Shown piece by piece: positions 43,650 through 57,700 of a stretch of 64,000 bases of DNA (its first letter is position 1; the number at the start of each line of letters is the position of its first letter). Below the pieces are notes generated by a model. The model searched no databases. It saw only the letters and a program-made list of their open reading frames with translations, and was not told where the DNA came from. Source of the DNA: Tricholomella constricta (Eukaryota > Basidiomycota > Agaricomycetes > Agaricales > Lyophyllaceae). A program made the translations under genes and the position numbers. The stretch spans positions 121,961 to 185,960 of the forward strand of contig JAACJP010000060.1 of assembly GCA_013368375.1 (NCBI GenBank), given 5' to 3'.

Positions 43650-43799
43650 CACGACGACGATGGCAGCGGCAGTCACACCGTAGGATACACCATCGACTCT
43701 GACGACGAAGTCCCTTCCACCGACGACGAGGCCTACAACTCAAGCCCGTCGTCATCGACGATGGCCCCTTGTGAAGTGATGGGGACCCAAATGCATTGA
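43650..43799 (+). CDS. Short acidic coding fragment, second copy
   Basis: Same sequence as 12879-13028. Confidence 0.3.
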   Translation, partial: HDDDGSGSHTVGYTIDSDDEVPSTDDEAYNSSPSSSTMAPCEVMGTQMH

Positions 43800-43911
43800 G
43801 ATGCGGCCACTCAAGGTAAATACATGTGCTCCTGTGCTCCTCCGCTTGCTCACTGCCCTCCTTCCCTCCAACAGCTCCGTCACCACCATAAATTCATCCC
43901 CTGCTCAGCAT

Positions 43912-45116
43912 ACGTCTCATCCACCCGTCGAACACGGATCACACCAGGCCGCCGACCATGCCCTGGAGTACACTCGACCCCGGGGCCCTAGTCCGAGTTC
44001 CAGTTCTCGTGCACGCGGTACGATCGTTGATGGATGCAGAGGGAGCGCCAAGGGCAAAGGAAAGGGAGGGAGGGGCGGGAGGTGCATCCGGGGGTTTGGA
44101 GGCGGCGCTGGAGGGGTAGGGCAGGTGCTGTGGGTACGATTGCAACCTCCAGCTGGCGGATTGGGACGCTCGTCGATGGCGGGGACGCTGAACATCTCGC
44201 ACCCTCAGTGAGGGTGCCGCGCACATCGGGCCACCATAATCTTCTGTCATCAACACCTTCCAATGCCACTCAGCCCATGCCCACGCCTGCAACCAGCCCT
44301 TCTGCAACTCGAATATCCTTCGTGCACTCGCATTGAAACCAACTCTGTCTCCACCCCTCCCCGTCGCAGCACTACCTCCACCGTCATCAAAACCGTGCCC
44401 ACGGCAACCAAGCCCGTTCCTCCACCCCCTACAGTGCCCCTTGCCCGCGCCCGTCGCACTTGCGCTCATCCCATCTCCACCCGGTCTCTGCGACGGACGT
44501 GCCAGCTCTGGTGCACGAGCTCGCGCTCTGGGCCATGGGCAGTCGCGCGCCAGACTAGGTGTATGTCAGCTGTGAGGGTGTGCCATTGGGCAGGGGGCAG
44601 GGGGCAAGGGAGCGTGTGAGAAGCGGCTGTCGTTCGTTTTTTCATCCGATTTCCATTTCTTTTTTGTTCAAACTCTATGATATGCTACGCTACCTTCCAT
44701 CCCCCATCCCGCTCCACCTCCACCTCCACCTCCACCTCCACCAACCCCGGTGCGCGTCCCCAACCCTGCCGACCCCTCCGATCCCTCTGAATTACACACT
44801 GGCGCCGCTGCCCGAAGCCATCCGCCTGCTCAGCACCCATCTTCTCACCGCGCCGAACGCACATCCCAAGTTCACCAAGTAACCGCCGACCATGCCCTGG
44901 AACAGATACTCAACCTTCGGGCTCTCCTCCGAGTTCAAGTTCCTGCGTGTGGTGCAATCGTCGATGGATGCAGAGGGGAGGCAAGGGAACAAGAAAAGGA
45001 GGAGAGGCAGGTGCAGTGCATGTGGGGTTTTGAGGTGGCGCTGGAGGGGTGGGAGATGTGCTGTGGGGTGCGACTGCAACCCCCAGCTGGCGGATTGGGA
45101 TGCTCGTCGTTGGCGA
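43912..45116 (+). repeat. Paralogous modules, second macro-copy
   Basis: Counterpart of 13141-14345, with modules at about 43912-44201 and 44870-45116. Confidence 0.5.
44199..44217. repeat. Dispersed palindrome, second macro-copy
   Basis: Counterpart of 13428-13446, unchanged. Confidence 0.9.
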
Positions 45117-45310
45117 CGAGGGTGCTTCGGCGGGAAGTCGGGGAGGCATTGTCAGATTCGTACGATGGAGATTGGGGTGGGGTGTGCAAGGCGAGGGTGA
45201 TGGCGGGCGGGGACGGGAGCGAAGACGATGGCTTGCATTTGGGATGGACATGGGACACCGGGATGGGTTTCCGGGGGTTGAGGACGAGCAGTACGAGACA
45301 GCGGTGGTGT

Positions 45311-45911
45311 GAGCAGGTCTCGACTGGAACCTTCATCACCCTGAAGTAGGTCTTCGCTTGTTCTTCTTCAAGTGCTCCCCTCATGTCTGCGTCTCTCCTT
45401 CACAACAGCTACGACGAAGACAAGGGCCTCTGCCCCGGCAACCTAAACAAGTCGAGCACCCGTGTCTCGAACTTCCGATCCAAGAACATCAAGGGCACCC
45501 TCGGTACCAGCAGAAGTGCGTCATCTGCGCCGCGAAATTCAATCTATCGCTGATACCCTTCGCAGCTGACGCAACCTGCATCAGCGACCTGTGCTGGAAT
45601 TATGTGCCCGGCCTTGACGAGCCCAAGTTCGTCATCTTCGATCTCTACCTTGGCATCGGTACGCCTTCTTTGTTGCCCTTAATCCCTTCTCACCCAGCAT
45701 TGACTTCCGCTTTCCAACCCTTCCACCTGTCCTCACACCCGTGGACTTCTCCCTGGAAGACATTGAGATCCGCACGCACACGAACACCAAGGAGACGAAC
45801 GTACTGTGCGACCCGACATCGCTCGCGACTGGTGAGCAGGATACCCTTGGGTTCCAATGTGCGAATGGCCCCTTCGTGACGCCCATCAAGAAGCCTGGCC
45901 CCTGCAGCTGA
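45311..45911 (+). pseudogene. Multi-exon Cys-containing protein fragment, second copy
   Basis: Counterpart of 14540-15140, with the same introns and the same one-base phase conflict. That this conflict is shared shows it predates the duplication (or that both copies stem from one assembled sequence). Confidence 0.5.
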
Positions 45912-46187
45912 GCGCTGAGCCCAGCGGACGATTATCGAGAGGATAGGAATACTCAGTAGCGCAGCAATAATGTACCATAGGTACTCAAGGTGTTGCCTTG
46001 ATAATGACTTCAACGCTTCATAGGTCTAAATGAGAGTCAGCACCAATTCAACATCGATAGAGGAGAAATGGATAAGATAAGATCTGATTTCTGTTAGCAA
46101 ACTGCATTCACCTCCTTTGATCAAGTGCTCAGAAAGGAAAAGGCGTCATTCTGTTACTGAGATTCACTTTGCAGTGGTGAGCGTTCG

Positions 46188-46206
46188 GCGCCCTCACTGA
46201 GGGTGC
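46188..46206. repeat. Dispersed palindrome, second macro-copy
   Basis: Counterpart of 15417-15435. The tail differs by one base (CACGCACGTG), one of the few differences between the macro-copies. Confidence 0.85.
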
Positions 46207-46545
46207 CACGCACGTGACCCTCAAACTGACGTCGATTACACGTTCTCGCCACCTTTTCATCCAACTCCTCAAACGTCTATCGATATCAAGCACAAGGTGA
46301 GCGTTACAATTATTATGTCGTTTTCGTTCGACAATGTAGGGTGAGTGGATTCGAGGCGCCTGTCGGTTTGGATTCGTGCGCCAGATAGGTATCGGTGAGA
46401 CGATCAGATTATTACCTCGACTATATTGACAGCATTGTTTATCATAGGAAGGAACGGCGACGCTCGACACACCCCGTTTTCTGGACCTAAGCTTTGCCCT
46501 GACGATCACCACTGTCTGCCTCGAAATTCTGCGCTTGTATCCTAC

Positions 46546-46761
46546 ATGGACGCCACCGCCGCGTCCGCCACAACTGACGACATACTCACCCTCTCCTTCG
46601 CCCGACGCAGAATCTTGGACACCCTTCCACTACTCCCCGAATGCCTCAATCTCGCCTCTTTCGACATCATGCACCACCATCCCCTGAGCCTCCAACAAGC
46701 AGACATCGAGGAGCTCGTCAGGTCCTGGCCAAAGCCTCACGCTCAACGCCTAACCCGCTAA
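46546..46761 (+). pseudogene. Possible F-box/leucine-rich fragment, second copy
   Basis: Counterpart of 15775-15990, unchanged. Confidence 0.22.
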
Positions 46762-47211
46762 CCTCCTCCACTCTCCCCTCATGCTCCGCCCCTTTGCGCA
46801 GCTGCCCTTACCTCCGCGCGCTCGCCCACTACAAAACTTCGAGGGCGCACGTGACGGCGGGAGAGGAAGAGGAGAAGGAAGAGGAGAAGGAAGAGGAGAA
46901 GGAGAAGAGCGGACCGCTTTTCATAGCATTTGCCACAGACGTCGAAAGAACACCTACCCTACAGTCCACTTTCACCCTTCCCCCATCTCCTAGCAACGAC
47001 ACCATCTCCCCTCACACCCTCGCCATCGCACTTTGCCCACCTTGCGAGCCTCTTCACTGCAACGGTCCTGCCTACAAGCCTCATGCACTCTTCGCGCACG
47101 CCAACTACGCCCATCCTCAGCACGCCGCGCGGGGCGAAGTCGGTGCAGACCTGGCGCGCAGGCGTAGTAAGCGTCAGCAGGAGAAAGCCCCCGAGGGCCA
47201 GGCGCCGCGTC

Positions 47212-47616
47212 CTCTCGGACGCTGGCGAGCAAGAACACGAGCATGAGCATGAGCACGAGCAGCCCTCGCTGAACAAGGTGGATGCGGACAGCGGAGCACG
47301 TGTGCATGAGGGGGAGAGCAAGTTCACGGAGGTATCATGGACGCTGGCGGACGGGCATTCGTATTTGTCGTCGTCGATGGGCGTCGTGAGCGTCACGGCG
47401 GGGGCGGGTGCGGGCGTTGCGAGCAGAGGGTATGTGTCTAGTGCAGGAGCAGGGGCGGGGGCGGGGGCGGGGCCAGTGAAGGCGACGGTGGTGCGTGGGA
47501 TCAGTATGCGGGTTGGGCGCGGGAGCTGTAGTCTGCGTATGCGCCTGAGGCGGTGGTTGGACATGGACGCTTTCATCTGTAGAACCTTCTCGGGCTTTTT
47601 TTCCTTCTGTAGTTGA
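47212..47616 (+). CDS. Low-complexity coding fragment, second copy
   Basis: Counterpart of 16441-16845, unchanged, ending at the same stop. Confidence 0.3.
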   Translation, partial: LSDAGEQEHEHEHEHEQPSLNKVDADSGARVHEGESKFTEVSWTLADGHSYLSSSMGVVSVTAGAGAGVASRGYVSSAGAGAGAGAGPVKATVVRGISMRVGRGSCSLRMRLRRWLDMDAFICRTFSGFFSFCS

Positions 47617-48499
47617 CTGATGTACAAGAATTTCCGACAATACAGTTTGTTCTTTCGCTTTTCTTTCATCTTATGCCTCAGACGGAAAGGCTTGAGTTAA
47701 TACTTCCCCGTAACCCCGAAGTAAAACGACATACATAAAAGTTAAGGCCGCGACACTTACCTTGTGTTCTTGAGGCATTCGAAGCGGCGTTGACGCAGAC
47801 AGCTGACGATTCAAAGGTGTTGTCGCATTAGAGGTGTTACATAAAGGAGCTGCACATACATGAAGCAATGCAATGGGGGGCCCCGGCACGGCGGAGGAGC
47901 GCAACAGGAAAAGGTCAGCGATGGCAGATTTGGGAGGTGCATGAAGACGACCATCGTTTCGCAGCGTCATACGACATTGCTGTGAACATGCAAAAGGAAT
48001 CAAATTTCATTTCGAAACAAAGGCAATATAAAACACAGGCAGCTGGAAGCGGATGATACAAGGTGGGTTTGAAGGAATCTTTGTCTCAATTGTAGGAAGC
48101 CTAAGGCGCTGACCGCGACACAAGACGCGAGGAGGCTATTACCACCGACTCCACGCATCCAGCATAGAGAAAGACCCGCGTCTGTGATTCCGCTGAAAGT
48201 TTCGCCGGCGTTTCCGAAACAGCAGCGTCTCGTGGCGAGTTCTGGGTGCGATACGACTAGTGGAGGGGGAGAATATCTCGAAGTGGATACAGACGGATAT
48301 TCGTCGAACGTGTTCAACAATGACGAGCTGTGTGGCCGCCACGTAATGATACAGCGTGAAAATGAAGCAAGAAATAAAAGGGCACGCACTGAGGATAGCA
48401 TACCGCCAGGGTCTGAAGTGCTGAAAGGGGCAAGATGAAGGAAATGAACGGAATCAGCAGTCAGATTCTGACTGGATAGAAGTCGAAACACACCACTGA
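47617..48499 (+). other. Counterpart of 16846-17732
   Basis: It contains the only indel seen between the macro-copies outside the satellite: GGAGCTAGCTGCAC in copy 1 is GGAGCTGCAC here (about 47848-47857). The coding-like frame corresponding to 17338-17671 ends at 48438. Confidence 0.35.
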
Positions 48500-48999
48500 A
48501 AGCCACATCTCTACCCCAAAACTCTGACTGTAAAACCTGCCATCCATCAATCGCTGCAGCGCCTGATTGTCGTACATGTCATTGCGAAAGCTGCGGGAAG
48601 GAGATAAGCCACACTCCCCATGTCCTTGAGTCCATAAAAACGGAGTGTCGAATGCATCTGACAGTGATTCTTCTCAACGATGGGAATGGCGAGCTCGCAT
48701 ACCGCACAGTCGCGCAGTCTGTGATATGCGATGCACAGAGGTATCGGAATAGAGTAACGGGACCGGCTTCAAAGGCGGCAAGCATAGTCTGTAGATTAAT
48801 ATACTTGGTCGTTGTGCTGCAGTCCGGCCCATCCGCTGCATGCCATCGACACACGCCAGCGCTCGACACTCATACTCCAGAGCTGCGGGGCAGCTTGAAC
48901 ATGCATCTCTCGATGCCTTCCCACCTCTCCATCAGGTATGAGAGACCGTACATAATTCCTGAGATGCTTCCAAATCGGATCCTTCACCGCGCTCGCTAA
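48500..48999 (+). CDS. Cysteine-rich coding fragment, second copy
   Basis: Counterpart of 17733-18232, unchanged. Confidence 0.4.
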
Positions 49000-50477
49000 G
49001 TGAAAGCTGAAGTCCTGTAGCAACTGTTCTCCGGATCGGCACCCTCGTATGTTCTGGGCAGCGCGCGCGGCAAACTTACATCGCACGCACGTACGCACGC
49101 ATCCTGCTCTCTCTCCCCCACTTAGCCCCGTTTCATGCCCAATGCCGGTGCCCAGCCATATACTTTCACTTCCTTTCAATTACACACGACGGCCTCTGAA
49201 CCTCTGAATGCGACCGAGGAACCTCGAGCCTCAGCCCGGCCCTCCCTCTCCTCGTAACAGCGACGCCGATGGTGGTGCACATCAGAGTCGCACCCACCCT
49301 GATATCTCTCCACCCGGTCGTGTACTGCTGTGTGGATGTTCGGTGCCGTGCTTCGTGTCATGGGCATGGATCGGCGGTATTGAATGGCGCGATGCGCCTG
49401 GAGATGAGGGGTTCGCGACGGTGGCAATAAGATGAGGACGCGCGCCAGGGTGGGTGGAGGTGGAGGTGGAGCGGACAAGGGATAAACGAAGAAGGTAGCG
49501 TAGGGTAGGTAGGGTTTGAACCAAAAAGGAAAAGCAAGATACATCGGCATTGAGAAGACGTGCGCCGGCTTCGCAGAGTTTGGCGGGTGCGTGGGGGAGC
49601 TGCTGTACCGGAAGGCGGAGCTGGGCACGTAGGGGAGATGGAGGTGCAGTTCGAAGAGTGGAGGAGGATGGAGCCGCTTTAGGGGGCGGCGATAGGATGT
49701 TATGGGGCTTGCGTGGGGCGAGGGGTGGGCCTCTGGGCGGGGGATCGTGGAGTGGGAAAGAGCGCGCGACGAAGGGGCGTTGGGCAGTGTGTGGTGGCGA
49801 GGGTGGCGACGTGGAGAGAGATTCGATGCTGTTTCGATGTGCCGTGTCATTGATGCTGAGGTCAGCGGGGCTCTGCCAACGGGGCACCGACGTACCTGGA
49901 TGTGCTATAAAACATGAGAAAAGACCAAATTTACAGTGACAAGTGCCCGACCTTGCATGAACCCAATCCGCAATCAATGGTCTTGTCATCCTTGGCGTAT
50001 ACAACCAGCTGCAGCGCAGCAAGGTCCTCATTCTGCTAGCAGCGACGACCACACGGCAATTCAAATTGAAATTCTGTGAGGGAAGGGAGGGTGTTAGATG
50101 TTGATTATATTAGAGTCAATCAGAGCACACACCACAGGCGGAGGAGGAGGAGGAGTAGCGGCGGCGTCTTCCAATTTGGTGAGGCGTGGCGACGTCACGT
50201 TGTGACTGATCGGTGGCTGTACAACGCGCAGACCTGGCCGACAGCGTACATTATGACATAGATTCATGAAGTCATCGCCGTCCTGCTCGTATGTCCTTCC
50301 ACACGTGCTTTGGTGACATACATCGACTACGAGACGCAGAAATGGTAACCCTAGCTGTCTGCCAAGATCCTTATCCAGGTGAGTTCTTTTCGAGATTATA
50401 CGTTCCTGCGAGATTAAACACTAAATAGCCAGCCATTTATCTCCTAGCGGACTAAGGACAACCGCTCACTTCCAGGG
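49000..50477. other. Counterpart of 18233-19710, no reliable gene
   Basis: Same overlapping minus-strand low-complexity frames as copy 1; nothing further seen. Confidence 0.35.
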
Positions 50478-50495
50478 CCCCCTCACTGAGGGTGC
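50478..50495. repeat. Dispersed palindrome, second macro-copy
   Basis: Counterpart of 19711-19728. Confidence 0.8.
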
Positions 50496-50755
50496 CGCAT
50501 ACCTCGGACTTTTATGCGGCCACAAACTGCCGCATAGCCAGCCTCAGTGGACGAATACACCAGCTCGAACACGCCCTCGCGGCGCCCCAAGCCAAAGTCT
50601 CATCCGAGCCACATCCGCTGCTGCACCAGGACCCTGTACGCGCCAACGACGATGATAGGATGGGGTTGGATTTGGTGCTGGCGGGACGGACCACGGCAAA
50701 TCATTTTTTTTGGGGCCAACTGGCGGGTCAGACGTGTGTAGCCTTTCGTCTATAA
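50492..50755 (+). pseudogene. Transcription-factor-linker-like fragment, second copy
   Basis: Counterpart of 19725-19988, unchanged. Confidence 0.42.
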
Positions 50756-51434
50756 CTGCCTTCACTTGCATCGTCCTCCAGAGCCTCCTGTTGGTATGTT
50801 TGTACTCTCATATCCTCGCACCCACTGACAAGCTCTTCCAAGGCCAACTTCAATGCCCCGTCGGCGAATTTATCTCCGCCTACAGCTCTAGAGGCTCCTG
50901 GCTCTGCCGCTACCTCCATCACCCAGTTTCGCTGCGGCTCCAACTCGCCACACACCCACACCGCCTCCACCACCTCCTCCACCGCCGACCTCGCTCTCTT
51001 CTCCCAAACCCTTCCTTCAACCCGCTCGGCGTGCCCACAGATATTCCTAAGCCTCGTCCACGCACTACTCGCACGCTCCTGGATCTTCGACGGCATCAAG
51101 TTTTTCATTCGTTATATTATATTATCGTCTCATACAGGTACCTTTAACTACTTGACAGCGTCTATGCACAGTGACGGTATATTGTAGCTCGTCGTTGGCA
51201 CTTACACTCAAACAAGGACAGTAGCACCCACCATTGTCGACTACATATTCTTCGCTCTCCGTGCGGCCCTCAACACAGCGACCTCCACCGGTGTCCTCCT
51301 TCGCGTGTTCGATCGACTTTAACGAACGGCAAGCCGCTTAATCATTCATCTACCGACGTCTCCAGGATCGACTTTTGATGGTGCGCATCTATTCCTTGCG
51401 ATCAGTTGTATTAAGCTCATCTCTTGGCCAACAG

Positions 51435-51778
51435 GCGTGGACGGCAATTCATATGATTATCTGTCAGCCATGGAGGAGAAGGAAGCGCAGGATAAGGCGA
51501 AGAGCGACGAGGAGAACATGTTCAGGATGAAAGACCTGAATCTGCGCGAGCCGCACGGGCAGCTTTTGGCAATTGACGGCACAGTGGGCTCCGGAAAGAC
51601 GTCGCCGTTGCAGGGGATTATCGGGGAGATGAGGCAGACGGGCGGTACTGTAAGGCCTGGGGGGAGCGTAGGGTATTGTCCGCAGAGGGCATGGATACTG
51701 GTAAGTGTTGAACCTCGATATACGCTTTGAGGAGAGGGATCAGGCTGATTGGCCTGAATGTGACGATTAGGGAGAACC
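51435..51778 (+). pseudogene. ABC transporter NBD fragment, second copy
   Basis: Counterpart of 20668-21011, with the same Walker A (GTVGSGKTS), the same intron (51701-51743) and the same abrupt end. Confidence 0.75.
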
Positions 51779-53857
51779 GTGGCCTACGGGGATCTCACTA
51801 AGAAGATTGCATGGACGATGAGCTCAAGGAGACGGTGGACGGCATGCCCGAGTCCCTAAGCGTTTTTTCGGACAAGGTGCGGGTGGCGAGAGAGATGGGG
51901 ACGGAGGGGCGGCTTAGTAGACAGGCGGGGGTCATGAATGTGAGTAGGATGTAGAAGGATTTGACGGATAACGTTAATGTAAAGGTAAATAATGTGCAAT
52001 CCCTTTCCCTTACCTGCTCGTTTCCCTCGCTGACACACACACACATATTCTCTAGTTGACGCTGCGAGTGGGCACTATCGCAGTGGCGACGGCGGCCGTG
52101 GCGCGCGGAAACCTGACGCAGAAGATTGTCCGTGTCTGGCGAGATGCTGAACCCGGTGCACGATCAACGGGATGAACCAGCTCGCGATCTTTGCGATCGC
52201 GCGCGAGACGGGATGAAGCTGGGTGTGCAGGAGAAGTGGGGAATGTCCAGGGTATTTGGCAGGATATTACGTGAGTGTTTTTCTCGCGCTTTTTGCTCTC
52301 TTTTTCGGTCTTCCGTGCTGACTTTGGCCTTCCCGTAGGCTGTCGACGACCCAGGTTCGAGGATTCGCGCAGATTTCAGAGGCGGCGATGGATGATTACC
52401 CGGTGGAGGCGAGCGGTGACTTGCTTGGTGATAATTTTCAAAAGAATACGGTTGTCAGGGAGGCTGCCGAGCTCGCCAATCGCAGCACGTCTGAGTTTTT
52501 GGCGAACATCCTTGAAATCAGGTGCATTTCTTTGTTTCTTATCTTCTTCTATATGGGAGAGGCTGATCTTGGAGCATAGGTCGTCCATGAATGGCGTCAT
52601 TGGGATAACGGAGCCTATGACTTGAATCGGTGCCAGCGTGAGAGCTTGCTGCTCGTCCACAGCCTGGCCCTTCGCTGCTGCTCATCATCGACAACATCTG
52701 GATGTCTTGAAAAGTGCATGTGGTGGCCATCTCCTTCGCCCTCAACCCTCAGTTGTCTGACGCCCCGGTTCTGTAGTCGAAGCCGGACGCATGATGATGA
52801 AAACCGTCTCCTACTCGCTCCGCCAAACCGTCTTCGGTGTCCTCAAGACCCTCATCGTGCGCGACCATCTCGTGGGACCGAAGCTCGCTTTCAAAGTTCT
52901 AAAAAAGTACGGGCACACTGCGAAGAATGGGAGTCTGGCGGTGGATGCGTTTAAGGAACGGGTGATACAGGCTAAGTCTTTTGATATCATCGCTGTACGT
53001 CCCCTCCGGCCCTTCATCGTTCTTTTCAAAAGAAAAGGAAGATAATTGCGTATGGTGCTTTTGCTTACTCGTGTGCTCCGCAGATGGATGTATTTATGCC
53101 TTTCATGGGTAGTATGGACGCGACGGAGCTCATCAGGGCCTACAAGATGCATCGTGGGCTGGCTCCTACACCCATCATTGCACTCACCGTGCACATAAGT
53201 ACGTAACTCCCCGTTTCTGCCTTTTCCTGGTCCTTGACCCGTTCGTTGCGTTGCATTTAGTGATCGATGACCGCGAGCGCTGTCTCCAGGCTGGGATGGA
53301 TAAGCATATTACAAGTAAGTTCCTCACCTCTCGCAAGCGTTTGCCCCAACAGTGACTGATGGCTATGCCATTTTACAGTAAGAGAACCCCTGCGCCGCGG
53401 AGACCTCCTCAACGCCCTCGACAAGCTTGCAGGCAAACGAGGCGTGGCGAAGCATTTGCTCCTCCGCTGGCCTCCTACGATGTACCAGAGTTTTTTCTTC
53501 ATCACGACTTTCCCGACCATGAATTTGACGTCCGCCTCTGCTGCCCCCCCTGCATCTTGTACTCGAATCTCAACTTTCGAATTGCTTAGTCTGTCTCCCT
53601 TCTCGCTCATGTACTACCACCTCTCGCATCCCAGCATGCACATACCACTCACTCCGACGAATTTCATATCCCCACCTCCCATCCTTCGTGTTTGCATTGC
53701 ACCCGCCTCTTGCATCTTGACATCTTCATGCATACATACATACATAATACTGCTCTTTGCTGGCTTCGTCTGTCTATGTCTGTCACTCACATGGCTACTC
53801 ACTGTTCCATGCCGTCTACGCCGCCTGGCGCTGCTCAAATTATACATATCTTTTTGA
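51779..53857 (+). pseudogene. nik1: Group III hybrid histidine kinase remnant, second copy
   Basis: Counterpart of 21012-23090. The nonsense codon (51952-51954), lost phospho-accepting His and missing ATPase domain are all shared, so decay preceded the macro-duplication. Confidence 0.82.
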
Positions 53858-54047
53858 CCTTTCAGGAAGCTTTAAGACTTTCCTCACAGTGTACTTTACG
53901 TGCCAAAGCACGACCTCCTGGCACCAGCAAACTGCCCAGCTCATCCCCCTCGCTCACTATATTTTGTCTCCACAGCTAACCCATATGTGTAATCTTAAGG
54001 AAGTTGCTTCTTCATTCAGACGGACAACGGTGCTGCTATTGCAGTGG

Positions 54048-54738
54048 AGCAGCAGAGCCCGAAGTCCCGAGCCTGTGCCTAAAGCCCGAAGCCCCAATCA
54101 CGTAGTCTCTCCTCGACACACATCAGTCGTTCCTCCGTTCTGAACCAATCACGTGCTGGAAGCCCGAAGCCCCGATGACGTGTTCAAAACCTGGAGCCCA
54201 TGTCCGAAGCCCCCAGTCTGTGCCTAAAGCCCGAAGCCCCGAGCCCATGCTTTGTGAATATGCCCATTTGCAGTATGGGTGCACCCTCACTGAGGGTGCC
54301 GTGCACATTGTTGTATCTACTGAGGCATGGGGCACAGGCTTGAAGCTCGAGGCATGGGCCCGGGGCTTCGGGATAGAAGCACAGGCTAGGGGCTTCAGCC
54401 TTGAAACACAGGCCAGGGGCTTCGGGCTGGGTCTGCACACATGTAGGGACATGTCCACATTGCGGGCATGGGCGCACCCTCACTGAGGGTGCCATGCACG
54501 TCGTGCCATCTACCATTCTCCACACATTTGGGATCATGTCAAAATTGCGGACATGGGCACACCCTCACTAAGGGTGCCTTGTACACATGTTCAAATAAAA
54601 TGCAAATTGCAGGTATGGGCCCACCCTCACTGAGAGTGCCGTGCATGTTGTTCTATCTACCATTCTCCACACATTTGGGATCATGTCCAAATTGCGGACA
54701 TGGGCACACCCTCACTGGTGCCATGCACACATGTCTAA
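54048..54738. repeat. Inverted minisatellite and palindrome cluster, second copy
   Basis: Counterpart of 23281-23971, with palindromes at 54281, 54474, 54559, 54621 and a truncated one near 54707. One base differs at 54398 (G for C). Confidence 0.75.
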
Positions 54739-57700
54739 ATTAAATGCGAGTGTGCAACACGGGCAGTTTGCGTGAGCGCTAGTATTCTCAGCAAGTACAG
54801 TAAATTACGTACCACTAGCGGGACAATTTTATGATGTTCCTGACGATGCAAATCCAACGCTAGCGAGGCAATGTAGAATCTGACGGGCAGTCTGCTTTGT
54901 GTAAAAGCTAGTATTCTCAGCAAGGACAATAAATTATGTACGACTAGTGGCACGTTTTGATGAGATGTCGTTTGAGTGACACGTTCTAACGAGAGCGAGG
55001 GAGGGTGTAGGGATATCTTTGGGCATACGCAACAACGACTTTCACTGCAATTGACGTAGCCGATGAGCGACAAGTCCATATGTTCTAGCAACACAATAAC
55101 CGATGAGTGACGGGTGAAAGCCATTGAAGTCGAGCTCTGTGGTGTGTACTTGTTTAGTTGTGATCCTGATGGTAAGTTTGCTTGCGTGAACGTTGTTGTG
55201 CATGCGTGTGCTGATTGCAACGGTTGGCATTCCTTTGAAGCTCAAGAGAAAAAACGTACGGCTACATATGCTGTTGGGGACTGTTGATGCTTGGTTGTCA
55301 CTGATAGACCTTTCGAACCGTCTGGCTGATGCTTTCAGGAACATGACCTGCGACTGAACATGGTGCGTGGGAGGCGACTGGCGTACGTGACGCATGGCGT
55401 ACCCAGCGAGTGGCGTACCCGGCGACCGGTTAGAGGTTTGAGTTAGAGCTTCGGGTGCCTCGGTTAGAGTTTTGGGTTGGGAACGTTTCTGCTCGTGTCT
55501 CGGTTAAGGTTCGGAAACATGTTCTGCTCTGAAAAGATGGAGCGAGATGCAAGTCAAATCAAACGCACTGCACACAATTAATTCCGACAATTCAAATCCA
55601 ACGCCAGCGAGGCAACATAAAATCTGACGGGCAATTTGCGTTAACGTATTCTGAGCAAGTACAATAAATTACGTACAACTTATTATGCCAGCGAGGCAAC
55701 GTAAAATCTGATGTACAATACGGGCAGTTTGCGTGAGCGCTAGTATTCTCAGCAAGTACAATAAATTATGTACGACTAGTGGCACGTTTTTATGAGAGTC
55801 TAGCGACACATTTGAGTGAGCCTTGGCTATACGCAACAACTTCTTTCACTGCAATCGACGTAGCCGATGAGCGACAGGTCAAGGAGGTGTGTGCTTCTTT
55901 TGTTGTGATCCTGATGGACGGTTGGTTTTCTTGCAGGCATAGGCGCACCCTCACTGAGGGTGCTGTGCATACATGTCCAAACAAATGCAAATCAAACCAA
56001 ATGCCAGCAAGGCAATGTAAAATTCGATGTGCGGTCTGTTTGTTCAATAGACTAGCCAGTATTCTGAGCGAGTATAATAGATCGAACTAGCTACGTACGA
56101 CTAGCGGCAGTATAATAGATCGGACTAGCTACGTACAGAAGTTTGCTTGCAGCGAGATGCAAGTCAAATGAAACACACTGCACACGATTGTTCCTGACAA
56201 CGCAAATCAAATCTAACGCCAGCGAGGCAACATAGAAGCTGATGCGCCACACGGGCAATTTGCGTGAACGCTAGTATTCTCAGCAAGTACAGTAAATTAC
56301 GTACCACTAGCGGGACAATTTTATGATGTTCCTGACGATGCAAATCCAACGCTAGCGAGGCAATGTAGAATCTGACGGGCAGTCTGCTTTGTGTAAAAGC
56401 TAGTATTCTCAGCAAGGACAATAAATTATGTACGACTAGTGGCACGTTTTGATGAGATGTCGTTTGAGTGACACGTTCTAACGAGAGCGAGGGAGGGTGT
56501 AGGGATATCTTTGGGCATACGCAACAACGACTTTCACTGCAATTGACGTAGCCGATGAGCGACAAGTCCATATGTTCTAGCAACACAATAACCGATGAGT
56601 GACGGGTGAAAGCCATTGAAGTCGAGCTCTGTGGTGTGTACTTGTTTAGTTGTGATCCTGATGGTAAGTTTGCTTGCGTGAACGTTGTTGTGCATGCGTG
56701 TGCTGATTGCAACGGTTGGCATTCCTTTGAAGCTCAAGAGAAAAAACGTACGGCTACATATGCTGTTGGGGACTGTTGATGCTTGGTTGTCACTGATAGA
56801 CCTTTCGAACCGTCTGGCTGATGCTTTCAGGAACATAACCTGCGACTGAACATGGTGCGTGGGAGGCGACTGGCGTACGTGACGCATGGCGTACCCAGCG
56901 AGTGGCGTACCCGGCGACCGGTTAGAGGTTTGAGTTAGAGCTTCGGGTGCCTCGGTTAGAGTTTTGGGTTGGGAACGTTTCTGCTCGTGTCTCGGTTAAG
57001 GTTCGGAAACATGTTCTGCTCTGAAAAGATGGAGCGAGATGCAAGTCAAATCAAACGCACTGCACACAATTAATTCCGACAATTCAAATCCAACGCCAGC
57101 GAGGCAACATAAAATCTGACGGGCAATTTGCGTTAACGTATTCTGAGCAAGTACAATAAATTACGTACAACTTATTATGCCAGCGAGGCAACGTAAAATC
57201 TGATGTGCAATACGGGCAGTTTGCGTGAGCGCTAGTATTCTCAGCAAGTACAATAAATTATGTACGACTAGTGGCACGTTTTTATGAGAGTCTAGCGACA
57301 CATTTGAGTGAGCCTTGGCTATACGCAACAACTTCTTTCACTGCAATCGACGTAGCCGATGAGCGACAGGTCAAGGAGGTGTGTGCTTCTTTTGTTGTGA
57401 TCCTGATGGACGGTTGGTTTTCTTGCAGGCATAGGCGCACCCTCACTGAGGGTGCTGTGCATACATGTCCAAACAAATGCAAATCAAACCAAATGCCAGC
57501 AAGGCAATGTAAAATTCGATGTGCGGTCTGTTTGTTCAATAGACTAGCCAGTATTCTGAGCGAGTATAATAGATCGAACTAGCTACGTACGACTAGCGGC
57601 AGTATAATAGATCGGACTAGCTACGTACAGAAGTTTGCTTGCAGCGAGATGCAAGTCAAATGAAACACACTGCACACGATTGTTCCTGACAACGCAAATC